64,000 nt of DNA. It comes from Tomocerus qinae. Taxonomy: Eukaryota > Arthropoda > Collembola > Entomobryomorpha > Tomoceridae. Below the pieces are notes generated by a model that was not told the DNA's origin, ran no database searches, and saw only the letters and a list, made by a program, of their open reading frames with translations. This document shows positions 27,201 through 39,994 of the stretch, in pieces. The DNA is taken from NCBI GenBank assembly GCA_020055645.1, contig CM034549.1, forward strand, positions 13,406,430 to 13,470,429, given 5' to 3'. The position numbers and the translations under genes are program-made. Every line of letters begins with the position of its first letter. The stretch's first letter is position 1.

Positions 27201-30200
27201 TTTATGGGATACTTTTCAGCAGTTTAGATTGAGTACTGACGTATGTCTCTGATAATACCTCTACTATTTCCTGTCATGTTAAGGCTGTCCCACTAGTACT
27301 ATCTCTCTGCTATGGAAAGATATCCTATTATATATGTATGGCTCACCTGCCAATTCTATACCTAACCTAGGTTTATGCATCTAATAAAATCCAGGTAAAG
27401 TGGCAATTGAATAGAATATTACATTTTCTAGTAACTAATCAGTAGATAAAGCATTCATGGTCACTTTTAATGGGAATTATATGGATGCGCAAATTATTTA
27501 AAAATTTCAGACATGAAAATTGTTGACTTCAGTCTGTCGGAACTAAAAGTTTCTATTCCAAAAATTTTGAAAATTATGATTCTTGACACATTTAGGACAT
27601 ATTATAATTACTAATACCACTTAACAGCTATGAGACTTATTAACGAAAAGTACATAAGCAGCTGTTGGTATATATTTTTGTGGGTTTAAACTATTTATAA
27701 CATGTCTTGCGGTCTACGTATGGTAAATTAAATATTTGTTTGTAATTGAAGTAAATAGGACGAGGTTTTGTGGAACTTAATTGCGTTTTCGGAGATTGTC
27801 AGTGGGTATTATCTAACTATTTAATTTACACAGGAGCTGCTTTAGTACTACCAGGTAGACTATACTCACCGCTCTCCATTAGTACGTTGTTGTGTACGTA
27901 ACGTTTTTGCGACTTCACGCCCTTGCCTGCCTTGTGCATTAATATATAATGCACCACTCAGTGCAGAGAGACCGTCCTTTACATTTAGGTTTGGCTGGTG
28001 GCAACAGAAAAGCCAACCTTTCCAATGAAGTTTCCAGTTAGCTTCACCCAAAGCGGTTTGACATTAAGGTTAGCGACTACGTACCTTTATCTGAACTCCT
28101 ACTTTATGGTCAACTTTATTTATGCCATCCTTCTGTCATGTCAGTGCCACACGTGTTTGACATGGGAATATGTCTACTAGTATATTCCAACCGCTTCACA
28201 TTCATGCACATACATATACATACCTATGTACATTTGCGTTTATTTGAAGTGCAAACACTATCAAGAGATCTGATAAACAAGAGCCACAAAGCAACTAAGT
28301 CTCCTACTCAGCCATGCTACTTTATATGAATACACAATACACAGCGTCAATCAAGCCTACAGCTAAACATTGTGTATGTGTGACTAGTAAAGTAAATATA
28401 CAGGAGCACAATGTAGATGATAGTGTCCACAATGTCCTTGTCCTCTCCTGTCGCCTCGATAGATTGTCAAATGTCAAAAGTAAAATCTGCTAGCAACACC
28501 TTGGTGGAACTGCCAGACTATTCTGTCTGCTACAACACAATGTCTAAAGGTAGGTACATATAAAATTTAGATTACCTAAACTCTAATACATGAAAAACAG
28601 TTGTGAGCTATGATCTACTAATTTTGGTCTAATACCTAATTTAGTAATAAATGTCAATTAGTTCTGGGACCATAAAGTTTGTGGCTAAATCTATTTTAGG
28701 GATTTTCAAATGCTTACCTGAATTTAAATTGAAAATTTGTCTTCGATTGAGGTTGATTATGTGTCACTATATTGGAGATGGCAAGTATTTGCAATATCAC
28801 TTGTAAATACGGCTGGAATCGAAAATGATGTCTTCATGAAATAGTGTAGGTGCGTTGCACTTGAGGTACAAATTACTAATGCGAGTTTACTAGGGAAAAG
28901 GCTAAACTCAATTGAAAGGAGGTTCTTTCCGGGCGAAAAAGAAAGCCAAAACTAAACATTACATATAGGTAGGTTGGTATCATGAAATTGCCATAAGGTT
29001 ACTTCTAGCGTCTCCCTAAAATACCCATCAGGTATTCTTGGTGTGCACTTGATTTCCTACTTCGGCGTATTTCACTAATACCATTACTGTGCATATAATA
29101 TGCGAAGGAAGCTTGTACTTGACTTCTTGACTAACTAACCTAAATCAACAAATTTGGGACGAACAGTTTACAAATGAGCATCATTATTGAGTATTGTAAA
29201 TTATTTCCACCCATGGTAAACACGAACATCCAACTATGGCTCTGCCCTTGCCGAACCTTCTATTCAAACAATGCTGCATTTCTAAAGAAACATTTATAAA
29301 ATATTTATAACCGTGTGTATTATTATCATATCTAATCTGGTAGTCTGCTGGAGGCTCAGGTTATGCATGTTTTGTGTGCTAATAGCAAATGAATTTAGTT
29401 GTAACAAGTAAACTAACCTAAATCTCAAATAGCTATGTAATTATGTGTATAGGAAGGTTCCCAACCTATTATTACGTTATTTCAGAAAGTATAAGTCTGA
29501 TATAGGTTCCTGGGAACGTAATGTACTGCTACCATTTCCAATTCTATGTAGTAATAAGTAGTTATGTATCTTTCGGTCGGATCTGGGAAATGCTCCGGAA
29601 TTCCATGGTCGCTTTTCCCGTTGGACATTGCTATTTTTTTGTTGTTGTTACTACAAGTCGTATTTACTGACTGCTATTTATTACTACGCATGGAGTCATA
29701 TAGTCCTAATGTCCCTACTTTGGTACCACGTCGTCATGTCATAATATCATAAGTTACTTCAAACTGCTGTAGAAAGATCTGGACAATTGCTTGAAGATGT
29801 TCCAGTTTTTTCGAGCATGCTGTATGAATCTATCTATTGCCCTGTTTTTCCGATGAAATTTTTTAAGCCAAATGTGACACACGCTTTATCTGTGCACTTT
29901 CAGGATTTGCGGTTGACCTATTCCGATCTTTACCGGTTAGTCGTCAAAGCCTTGCCTACACTTGAACTATGTAACTTCACGTTCCACTAATGTTTCCCTA
30001 GAGGTTTGACTTTTCCTTCCTATCTGTACCCATGTAAGATTAATACGTAAAGTACACAGAAGCGATAACTGCCTTTGCATTATGAATCATGCCTACACAA
30101 CCTTTTCTAATAGGACTAGTTACATTGCTAATATAAACTTCAAGAGAAAACATTTATCTAAGAAATTAGGAGAAATACACTCTCCTCGAAATGCTAACTG

Positions 30201-33200
30201 ACGACCCTAATCACAAATAAAGATCAAGAGAAATGATATATAACGAGACACTAATAGAGACTGAGAAGCTCAAATTTACGATTAGAAAACATTTAGGCAA
30301 ATTCATATTTTGGCAAAATTTTGCCGTATTAATTTTTCTGTTCTACTTATATAGCAAGACATGATATTAAAAGTGTAATCTTCCGTACATATGGTACAGA
30401 TGTCATAATAAAACATAAATGAAGGAAGAAAAGGGATTTTTCAGAAATGGGTTTTGCCATTTTGCAGTTTGCCGATTTGGTGGGGCCCATAAATTTGTTC
30501 ATTGAAGACGTCGTCGTTTGGTCGGCTCTTTTTGGAAGAAATAAAAAGCAAACAATGCATTGAAGTAAGTACGCTACTTATACTTTGTCTTTATTTATTT
30601 TACTGCTTAACCACTTGTGACGACTTGGATTTTCCATGGTGTATCTTTTGGTTTGCTGGATTTTACTGCGGTAAAGCTGAGCTGTCGAGCTTCAGCCAAT
30701 TTTTCATGTAATCTAAAGACACTAAAGCTCTGACTTTTAGTTTATTTTCCCCTTTATCCCATCATATACTCGTTTACGATGATGTTTTAAAGCTTAGCTT
30801 TACTGCTTCGTTTTATTTGACAGATGAATTGTATCTTGCTGCGATACGAATTACCTACATAACATACGAATCCAACTTGAATAGATGAAAAGGCTTCAGG
30901 ATTTTGCATTCCTACAGCACAATTCAGTCCAATGGACAAACACACTTGTTCTTACTCCTATGTACACATTATTATTGCATTCTACCTACAGACAATAAAA
31001 CATGCTACTCAGTTACCTAAAGCATAGAGACACAAATTTATTGTGTAGCCAACATGTCAGTGTTTACAGTTTAGTGGTACTTAAGTTTCTAATTACCCCA
31101 CAGTCTTTAACCATTATTCCCTTTTATTCAAATTACACCCACTAGAATTGCTTTGTCTCTTTTGTTTCCCGTAAAATTATGTTTCCATTCACTCCTGCTA
31201 TGGCCAAAGTTTCAAACTCAATTCCCATTCACTTGCAAGGATTCAGACATACTAATTACTGTATACAAATTACAACAATATCGATGAGTAAACAAAACAA
31301 CTGCGTTGAACAACAGTTTACTGTTAGCTTAGCTATGTCACTCTCCATCATCAGATCATTGTAATTACCTTGCAGCAATGCACACCAATTCAATATTCAT
31401 GTTGATTTGACTTTCAGTTGTGTTTTCTAAGAGAAATATAGAATCCGATTTGATATGCGTATCCCTCACATCTAGATTTTGTCTTAATTTATTGGCAGCG
31501 TAACAAATTATCTAACTTTATTATTAATTGTCGTTATTTTAAAAACAATGAAAGCGCAGATGATAATATGATACTTAAATATCTTCTCCTTATTCTTCAC
31601 AATTTGATTATAGAGGTATCACATTAATAATATTACTATTTAAGAAAAATTAGCGACTTATCAATAATTGATTTTTTTAATTAATTTTCTTGGTATATTA
31701 CTAAGTACTGTATTGTATACCTTATGAGGATATTCTTCACTATCTGTGCAACAAAGGTTGTAAAATATTTGTTTAAATAAAGATTAACATAAATTGACAA
31801 CTAGACCATGCATAGTAGAAGTCAAGGTTGTATCAATTTCCTCCTGTCTTTCAGATAAGAAGTTTTGATATAAAAGTACAATATGCGAAACATTTCGGTC
31901 GAAAAACTCCAGGATTGAATTGCTACTTCCATTGAATTGATGGCAGAATCCATTTATTCCATCTGTCACATCACATTATGGTCTAAGAAGATAATAGTGT
32001 TGTGTTTGTAGCCTTTTTTAGGTACGTATTTTGTAAACGACAGCCTGGTGAAATGCAAACTCACTGAGTTATTTACAATGGAGATTGTTCTTCGTTGAGC
32101 ATAACATTATGCCTAATATGGATCTTGGATAGTAAGTAAACCATGAGGACGGATAACGGACTACCTTTCCTTCAATGACACTCAATGTCAATGTTCTAAG
32201 TTGGAAATAGGGAGTAAATTCTGTTGTAAAAGGTCCATTCTTTGGAATACAAAGTTTGCATTCATGTCAAAATAAAATCTAGTATTACTGATTAGAAAAT
32301 GTTCTTTATTCACATGTCTACAATGTAATTTTATACATGTCAACTTGAATGCTTATCTGACTGTAATTTGAGTCGCTTCTCCGTGAATAACAAAACAACT
32401 TGAATTTTCAATAGTTATCAGTATTCAGTCTGTTGGCATTACAATTTACAATTCGTAGTAGCTACGTAATGTGATAGGTTGTCATAATCATTTGGCAAAA
32501 TTGCATCACAAATGACAGTAGACTACATACACAATGCATGATTATATGAAATTTATATCTTGTAGACAACTTCGGATACAAGCCGTGACGCAAGAGTAAG
32601 AAGGAGGGCACACCTCCACGAATCTGCCATTATCTCCGGTCAAGAATAACAACGCAAAAACTTTTCCGAATCTGTAATAGAATATCTCTGTTTCCCGTAA
32701 TCGGCTAATGAACAATTTATTGTGATTTTCCGAATAATGGTCATTGAACAATATGTCAAGGCTAAATTGTAACTCGATACATTAAAGACAGACAGTCTTG
32801 CAATTATCTTTTCCTCGAACAAGATGTACCTGTGATTTTCTCCGAATCTAAAGAACAGCATTTCATAATATTATGCTCAACAATAATGTGGGATTTTAGT
32901 ATGTATAAAATTACTATGTAATCAACGAAAAGCTATATCCGTAATCCCATCATAGAACCTTAATAATTGCATTCGTAATTCGATATTATACAGTTTTCGC
33001 GGTATCTATTGTTAAATAGTGGACCTTATCCTATGTTATCCTTTTATAGAGATGGTCAACAAGATGCAAGATATATTTTTAACAATAAAGAGCGGATGGC
33101 TATGGAAAGTTGGGAAAGAGCGTTTGCAATTGGGAAGGTAGTGTATTAATAATTTAGGATTCCTTGAATTGTGTCAAAAGTGTACACTTAAAATGTCACT

Positions 33201-34808
33201 CAGTTTGACTCTTTCCTCTGTGGCTTCTGCCATAAACTAGATTTTCCATTAGTAGCTAGAAAATCAAAATTGAGGAAGGAATATAAGTCTTGGCTAGGCA
33301 GGTCAGAGCCACTTACTGTACAATCAAACGTAAAAGTTTCTTGGCTTTTCGTCTATTGTATTATTCCATTCTCTCCTCTCTCAGCCACTCAAGCAATTGA
33401 AAACTACTCGCTATATTATTCCCCATTTATGATAGTCGCCATGCCCAAAAGCCTAAACTTTGGAAATCTTTCAATTGCATCTAAGCTAGGAGGGAGGCTG
33501 GTGGCAAATAGGTACATTTCACCTGTGAACAACCTTCCTTTTATTGCCATTTTCCTGTAGTCTCGTGCAAAGAAGCCATTTCAATAAAGGCCATCACAAA
33601 AGGAAACAGAATTAATGCAAAGAAAATCTCGCGAAACAATCATATTCCTGGAACGCTTTCAGTTTTTTTCTTCATCTGTTTGCAGTAATTTCTAAATCTT
33701 TCTTTCGAATACGACGTTTCGCACACAAATATTTCAAAGGAAATGTACAATGCAATTGTATAAGGAGCATCTATTAATTTTCTTTTCGTAGTCATATGGT
33801 TTCTCTTGTAAAAGCCAACTTTCCTGGCAGCTTTCCTTTTATTTGATGAAATATTATTCTTTTCTGGTAGATTGTAGAAGAGTTCATTTTCCAACAGTTG
33901 GTGGGCTTCACCGGATTCTCAACATCCCACTGCACACTTAACTTGTCGTCCTTTTAATCATTAATAAATGGAACATTAAAGCAATTATGATACCGAAATG
34001 TCGTTACAGTTTACGCCTTTCTTCGGACCTCAATTAAGTCAAAGTGCCGAGAAAGAAGGAGAGTAAAAAGATGTTTTTATTACTGTCGCAAATGCAAACA
34101 GGAGTCCCTACTAGAACTTTCATGCTGGCTGTAGACTGTAATTAAGACTTGAGAGCAATTACTTAAGAAAATGAACCTAATCTATTCTTAGTTCTTAGGA
34201 AAACATTTCTTTTGAAAAAGAAATATACCCACTACCTAAATTGCACACCTGGAACCCTATATATAGATTATTATTATTCAGAAGTCCACTGCGCTTAACT
34301 ACCAAAATATTCCGTCGAAAGTCGAAAACATACGATTTATATATGTCTACGTACATCAGTAGGTATTAAATCACCAATCACACATAAAAGCAACCAATAG
34401 TCCATTCCAGGTAAATACTTTGAGTGTTCACAATCCATCAGCGTTAATTTGCGAGAAATAAGCTCGCCGAAGACAGTGGGGGCAGGCATTGATATAAATA
34501 ACTCTGCTAGCTACTTCAACTGTTCCTAATTATATTTCGATGATTAATAGCGATAAATCGATTTCCATTTTACTGCAATTTCCGTCTCTACACATACGCA
34601 AATACTAAGAGTAGAGAAACAGGTTTTCAGCACTGAAAACGGAATCAACAACTTCTACTTCCTCAGCTAATCTCTGAATGCTTCCTAAATAATTAGCTAA
34701 AATGGGAAGTGGCTCGAAATGTTTTGAGTTTTCAACAAACAACTTGAAATTGGATAGAATTCTAATGACAATATGGCGAAATATTCCGTAGTTATTATAG
34801 GGAATTAA
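21237..34808. other. Largely featureless AT-rich stretch
   Basis: No gene can be firmly supported over about 13.5 kb. The part at 21440-21760 is an AGT-rich, serine-codon-like low-complexity tract just upstream of the putative Slo2 start exon and may be its 5' UTR or promoter region. A GAT run lies at about 25642-25653. An isolated 118-base open segment with a good donor (28436-28553, plus strand) is listed separately as a weak candidate exon. Other open frames, for example 33270-33560 and 26835-27056, have no motif and no exon-like borders. Confidence 0.5.
28436..28553 (+). other. Weak candidate short first coding exon
   Basis: From ATG at 28436 the plus strand stays open (MSLSSPVASIDCQMSKVKSA, then a further 20 or so residues) up to AAAG|GTAGGT near 28553, a near-consensus donor in phase 1. 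The patch is less AT-biased than its surroundings. No family is recognised and no partner exon was found downstream, so this may be chance. Confidence 0.15.
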
Positions 34809-34814
34809 TTTATT
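34809..34814 (-). terminator. Poly(A) signal AATAAA of the cuticle gene
   Basis: Minus-strand AATAAA about 115 bases after the stop codon at 34929. Position and sequence fit the 3' end of the RR cuticle protein gene. Confidence 0.6.
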
Positions 34815-34928
34815 CTAATTAATTTAAAAATATTTGTAGGTTACATTAAAAAAAATAAATGTTACATTTTCGGTGTAAATAAACTCGTAATTGATAGTTA
34901 ATACTCTAATAGGTAAATCTAGCTTAAA

Positions 34929-35909
34929 TCAATATTTCGTTTCAAAAGAGTAAGTGCGTCCGTTGATTTTCCTTCTTTGCATCATAAAAGAACCGGAATT
35001 GGATCCCGCAGCGTTTTGCCAAGAGTTTGCTGGAGCTCCATAACTTTGGCTTTGACCTTGACTCTGGTACTGATTTTGAGGTTGACTCTGATACTGACTC
35101 TGAGGTTGACTTTGAGGTTGACCGTATCCTCCGGAATTTACATGATTACTACCGGCTGAATAGGAATCAGAAGCACTCTGTCGGTTTCCACTACTCCCGC
35201 TCCCAAATCCGGAAGCTGGCTGATAAGTCACATCGGCTTTATAACCATTTTCATCGGCTGTGTAGGTCACTATTTGTAATCTTCCATCTGGAAGCTTGAC
35301 ACGATATTGTCCTCGAGTCTGTTTCCCATTCCTCTCTTCTTCGTGGCCAAACTCATTATTGTATTGTCCAGCTTGAACTGCATATTTGAACATGTAGTTT
35401 GCAGGAACACTCCCCTGATCAAAATTATAAGAATTCAAATATTTGTCGTATTCAATGTACTATGTACCTACATAAGTTATTACATTGACTGATTGAAAGT
35501 TCAAGGATATTGAATAAGGAACGTGATAGGGTAAAGAATTCTTAATTAATTTTTACAACATTACAACTCACATAGTCTTCAGTGTCCCTTGATGTTTGTG
35601 ACTGTTGATAACCAGTAGCGCTCCCAAAATGAACTTGTGCGACAACTACTACAATGATAAGGCATGCCTGGAGAAAATGACACAATGAAGTTTGTAGACA
35701 TGATATTATAAAATTGAAAACACTACTTATGCCCTGTTAAACCCATATTACCGATAGTTGCAGATAAATCCAAGAGAGATTTCTGATTTTTCCGCAATTA
35801 TTTAAATAAAATATGAAATAAATATTTGAAATTCGTAGTTCGAAAACGGAGAGCTTACCGATTTGAAGTGAAATGGAATCGAGACGAGAGAATTACACAA
35901 AGGAGACAT
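34929..35909 (-). CDS. Pro-resilin-like RR cuticle protein, 3 exons, 225 aa
   Basis: A secreted structural protein that should bind chitin in the cuticle. Exons: 35859-35909 (17 codons, ends before GTAAGC), 35572-35667 (32 codons, ends before GTGAGT) and 34929-35459 (to TAA), all joined in phase 0. Exons 1 and 2 make a signal peptide (MSPLCNSL... ACLIIVVVVAQVHFGSA), consistent with the usual split of the leader in cuticle genes. Exon 3 carries a Rebers-Riddiford chitin-binding domain: PANYMFKYAV, FGHEEERNGKQTRGQYRVKL, PDGRLQIVTYTADENGYKAD. The FGHEE...GQYRV.LPDGR.QIV.Y.AD pattern is that of pro-resilin-type proteins rather than classic RR-1 or RR-2. A C-terminal low-complexity tail of GSGS and Gln/Ser repeats (SQPQSQYQSQPQNQ) follows and ends RRKINGRTYSFETKY. 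The long elastic GGRPSD-type repeats of true resilin are absent. Confidence 0.88.
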
Positions 35910-36134
35910 GACGATCTTAATTTTTTACTTATCAAAAACTGATTTTAGGTGAAGTGGACAGTTAAAATAATATTGATCTTACGTTGTCATAATCTATTAA
36001 ATAAAATGTATATAGGAAAATAATTCTTAAGAATAATGCTGAAGATACATTGATAGTGAATGAATTGTAGGGATGAAGAGATGCTTCAGGGAGAAATGAG
36101 AAATAAAAGTGAATCTTGTTGCCTTAATTCTCTG

Positions 36135-36142
36135 GTATTTAT
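36135..36142 (-). promoter_or_regulatory. TATA box of the cuticle gene
   Basis: TATAAATA on the minus strand, about 230 bases upstream of the start codon at 35909. A start site is expected about 30 bases further on, near 36112 (sequence gattcact). The spacing implies a 5' UTR of about 200 bases. The inference rests on position and consensus only. Confidence 0.5.
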
Positions 36143-38358
36143 ACATAGTCACTTCTGCCTTGTTTTAAATGGGCAAAGCTACAGGGCACTTTTAAATTAG
36201 TTTTTCCAAATCTACACCCAAAAAGATAGCATCGCTGTTTGCTCTTCTTCAGATGTCCAAACAAAGCCATGTCTGCATCTTAGAAATTACAGTGTGAAAC
36301 TCCCATAGACAAACCTGCAGTGAACTAATGATCCATTTTAAAATCAGGACACTACCATATTGTGCGTGAAGATAGCCGAGCGTGTCACTTTAAATAAATC
36401 ATATCGCAGGGTGCCCCTTGTTGAGTAATAGTACATCACGACTGTAGACAAGGAACGATGTAACACTTATTAAAGTGACATGATGAATCGGCTCACTGGC
36501 CTACGAATATGCACAACAAAGCGCGGCACTAATTATTTTTGTACATGGAAAACACAAGGGCATATTTTACACAGATTTTTCTCAATACTTGTCCTTGTAA
36601 TGGATTATTTGCACAAAGAAATTAACAGTCAAAGATTAAATCCGAAGGGACAAGTGCATCTCTTGTTATTTGCATTTTCGACTATGGCACTACTACGTTA
36701 ATATTGTGTATGCCTAAGGTAAGTTGGCTTGCTTCATTTTTTTCACTTGATTTTCAACTATTGCCATCTTTGACTTTGTTAAATGTTTTAATGGTGCAAA
36801 TGGTGAAAATGCTCAAGATTATCAACCAAATAATTACACATTGCACAAACTCGACCCAAAATACATGGAAATGGTTAGCGGCTATATAAAGGGTTTACTC
36901 TGTAATGACTGTAATCTACTTTTTAATTTGTAAGATGTTTACTACTACTCAGCTCCTTAGATGATATACATATTTCATGACATATCCACAGGCCGATTTT
37001 GAATTCAGTTAAAGAAAAGCAGAATAATAGCTCATGCAAAGCTTCCTGAGGTGCTGAGTAAAATGCATAATAGACAGCGGAGCCGTTGAAAAGACTGCAT
37101 AATACATTATGTAAGATGTACTAAAGTCATGAAACTCTTCTGCTTTGTTTTATTATGTACCTTCTACAAAATGTTACTGCACGTACTCCCTGCAACTGCA
37201 GTTGGCTGCAGCGACGAAAATAGTCTGTACTGCCAAAGATGCATTTTATAGATAAAATCCTGAATTTATGGATGCGAAAATGTAAAAAAATATTTTTAAT
37301 TGGATACACTGTAGCTATAATTGATAGGACATACTTAGGTATACTTTATCAACACTTATGACCTTTTATTATTATGTCGATGGATAAGATCAATTTGTTA
37401 TTGATATGGGTGTGAGATTATGATTTCCAGGTTAAACAATTTCCAACAAATCATTTAGTTAATTTAAATCTTGGTAAAATGTTAGACAATACCTGCATGA
37501 TACCTGCATGATTGTTACGTTTTATCAATTAGGATTTGCATGTCAGATGCAATAATGAATGAGTTAGCAGAAAGAGTTGTCACGAACGTGAAGACATGGT
37601 ATGCGATTCTATTTTTAATGTTTTAATTGAATCATATTGCATAATGCATCATTAAAAACACGTTTACATGCCAGATGATTTGTAATTTGGTGCAGAGGAA
37701 TTTTTCTCTTCAATGGTCAATGACTGAACGAGGCAATTAAATCTTAAAATAATTCTTGCCGAACGAACAGTAATTCAGAATATGCACTTACAAAAGCAGG
37801 ACAAATTGTTATTGCTGAAGAGACATAAATCATAATTTACAACTTTGATCGAATAGAGAAAAATGACATTATACTACTTTGTCGACAACTAATTAAATTC
37901 TCTCCCGCATTCATGCACTGCGGGTTTCCTTTGAGCTCGTCATAGGGAATAGACTTTGTATATTGTAATGTTTTTGTATAGAACGGATGTTTTCCAATAT
38001 TCTGCTGATAAACTGTATGTCTACGAACATGTAGCTAGATCATCAGGAAGATTAATTTAATTAGCACAAATCCTTACTACTCAGTCTGTGTATTAGAATT
38101 ATAGAATTAATCTGTATGTACCTTAATGAGTTTTATGCACTGTTTCGCAAGTAATTGTCATTTAATTCTGGGAATAATAAGAAAAGATGTATACATGTAA
38201 CGATGTTAGTTACCTAATACACTTCCAATAAAGGTATAACAATCCCACTACGGAATGATTTTATCTGGCGCTCCTCTCCATCTATGTGAGGAGAAAATCA
38301 GAGCAGGTCTGTCCGACGATTGATAATTGTATACAAAGTATATTCTTAGGAAAACATA
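36143..38358. other. Intergenic stretch without recognised genes
   Basis: About 2.2 kb upstream of the cuticle gene. Small open frames (36480-36889 plus strand) have no motif. An 11-base tandem duplication (tacctgcatga twice, 37490-37511) is the only structure noted. It could contain distal regulatory sequence of the cuticle gene, but none is identifiable. Confidence 0.5.
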
Positions 38359-38360
38359 TA

Positions 38361-39267
38361 CAGTATGTATCAAAAGTGGGTATACATAGGAGTTTATGGG
38401 TATACATAGGAATTTAGTATCCATAGCACTTTCATTGTTAGTTCACTGCTCAATATGCAATTTTTACCAGCCAGATTTCCCTTTTATTATTTCATTGTTC
38501 GTCTCTCTTTCCTTCTTTTCGCAATAAATAATGCGTTGCTTCAATCTGAAGAACTCAATATGGATAAACTGTCAATGTGGGGGAGTTCCGTCTTGCTGGA
38601 ACCAAATGTTGTGAGGATCCACTCCCTTCGTTTTCGGAGAGCCTTGCTTCTTCAGCAAGTCATTCGCCGGAGTTGGTTTTGGACCAATACCGACAATTCT
38701 GTTGATTCACAGTACCATTTAAGTGGAATATTGCATCGTCGCTAAACAAGATTGTTTTTGTGAAATTCTGATTAGCTGCTATCGAATCCTGAGCACACTA
38801 ACAGAAGAGCATACGAGAGCAAGAGTAAGAGTAAGTAAGAGCAGGGTCATCGGGACGCTGTTTGTGCAAAATAGGACATGACAGAGTTTGTAGCAGATGT
38901 GGGTCTTCCTACTTTTGGTAAGTTTTTGACGGAACCAGTCCTATCAAACCGAGCTGTGGTAACTGCTACTGTTTTGATGCTAACTGTCTTTGCAGGATAT
39001 CTTCTATCAGCCACCTTTCGTAACGACGTTGTTGTCCGCATCTTTACAATTTCAATTCGCTCACTTATTGACAGTTCTTCAGATTGATGCAACGCATTAT
39101 TTATTGCGAAAAGAAGGAAAGAGAGACGAACAATGAAATAATAAAAGGGAAATCTGGCTGGTAAAAATTGCATATTGAGCAGTGAACTAACAATGAAAGT
39201 GCTATGGATACTAAATTCCTATGTATACCCATAAACTCCTATGTATACCCACTTTTGATACATACTG
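38361..39267. mobile_element. Tc1/mariner-type non-autonomous element with 195-bp TIRs
   Basis: A 907-bp element flanked on both sides by the dinucleotide TA (38359-38360 and 39268-39269), the target duplication typical of Tc1/mariner. The termini are CAGTATGTATCAAAAGTGGG at the left and its exact complement at the right. The inverted repeats extend 195 bases (38361-38555 and 39073-39267) with very few mismatches. Each arm carries an internal direct repeat of a gggtatacatagga unit. The interior is a remnant transposase gene (see 38565-39085). It is too damaged to move on its own but could be cross-mobilised. Confidence 0.88.
38565..39085 (-). pseudogene. Remnant Tc1/mariner transposase
   Basis: Minus-strand pieces in family order, separated by deletions and a stop. 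First is an N-terminal HTH-like part near 39080-38850 (LSISERIEIVKM, SLRKVADR, GSVKNLPKVGRPTS). Next, near 38740-38660, comes a catalytic-core piece (SDDAIFHLNGTVNQQNCRYW) that ends at an in-frame stop. Last, near 38620-38575, is VDPHNIWFQQDGTPPH. The FHLNG.VN.QN.RYW and FQQDG.PPH motifs belong to the DDE/D core of mariner-like transposases as I know the family. The first catalytic Asp segment and the C-terminus are missing. Confidence 0.8.
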
Positions 39268-39269
39268 TA

Positions 39270-39994
39270 TTATAGACATATTTTAAAATGTTTCGCCTAG
39301 AACTATAAAATAAGGAAATATTCTTCTCTACTTGCCTATTAAGATTTGACACGAATCGAATTCGTAGTTTTGGAGTTATAGCGCTCCTGCCTCTTATAGA
39401 AAATGATATATTTCTGAAAAAAATGTTTTATGAAGTTCTTTAAGCAGCCTAAGTAATAAGTATGAACTCGAAATTCGAGAGTTGGAAACTATGCAGCTCT
39501 CATATATTCCAACACATGTGGAAATTCAAGAAAACAATTTCATGCATTCAAATTTGTACCTAATTATTTTAATAGCTTTCAGGATAATATATAAATGAGA
39601 TTTCTCTTCAGAAGCCATGTGTGTTAATGCATGTTAAAGTTGGACAGTGAGAAGACTCTTTCATTTCAAAACTAACTGAACTTGTTTTATTGCTTTATCG
39701 TAAGAAATCGATAGTTACATTTAAATGGAAAATAAGACAACTAACTTCAAAATATTCATCACATTTTTTCATTAAAATCCTTATAAAGCTTTAAGACAAA
39801 TCAAAGTGGGGTGAGAATACCTTAACTATAAAATTATAATAGCAATTATTAACAAAAGCAAAATTAACAGAACAAGAAATAAATAAATTATTAATGGAAA
39901 TGGAAGACTATTACTTCTAAAGAACTTCGACTAAGAATAAGATTATTTCCAGCAATCAGTTTCGGTATTATGTAATTTTGTATGGCATAACAGT
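39270..39994. other. Spacer between mariner element and CatSper-like gene
   Basis: AT-rich, no open frame of note. The upper part presumably contains the 3' UTR of the minus-strand gene ending at 39995, but no clean AATAAA was found in that orientation. Confidence 0.5.

Noticed and set aside
33270-33560. 96-codon plus-strand open frame
   Set aside because: No motif, no exon borders, composition like surrounding intergenic DNA.
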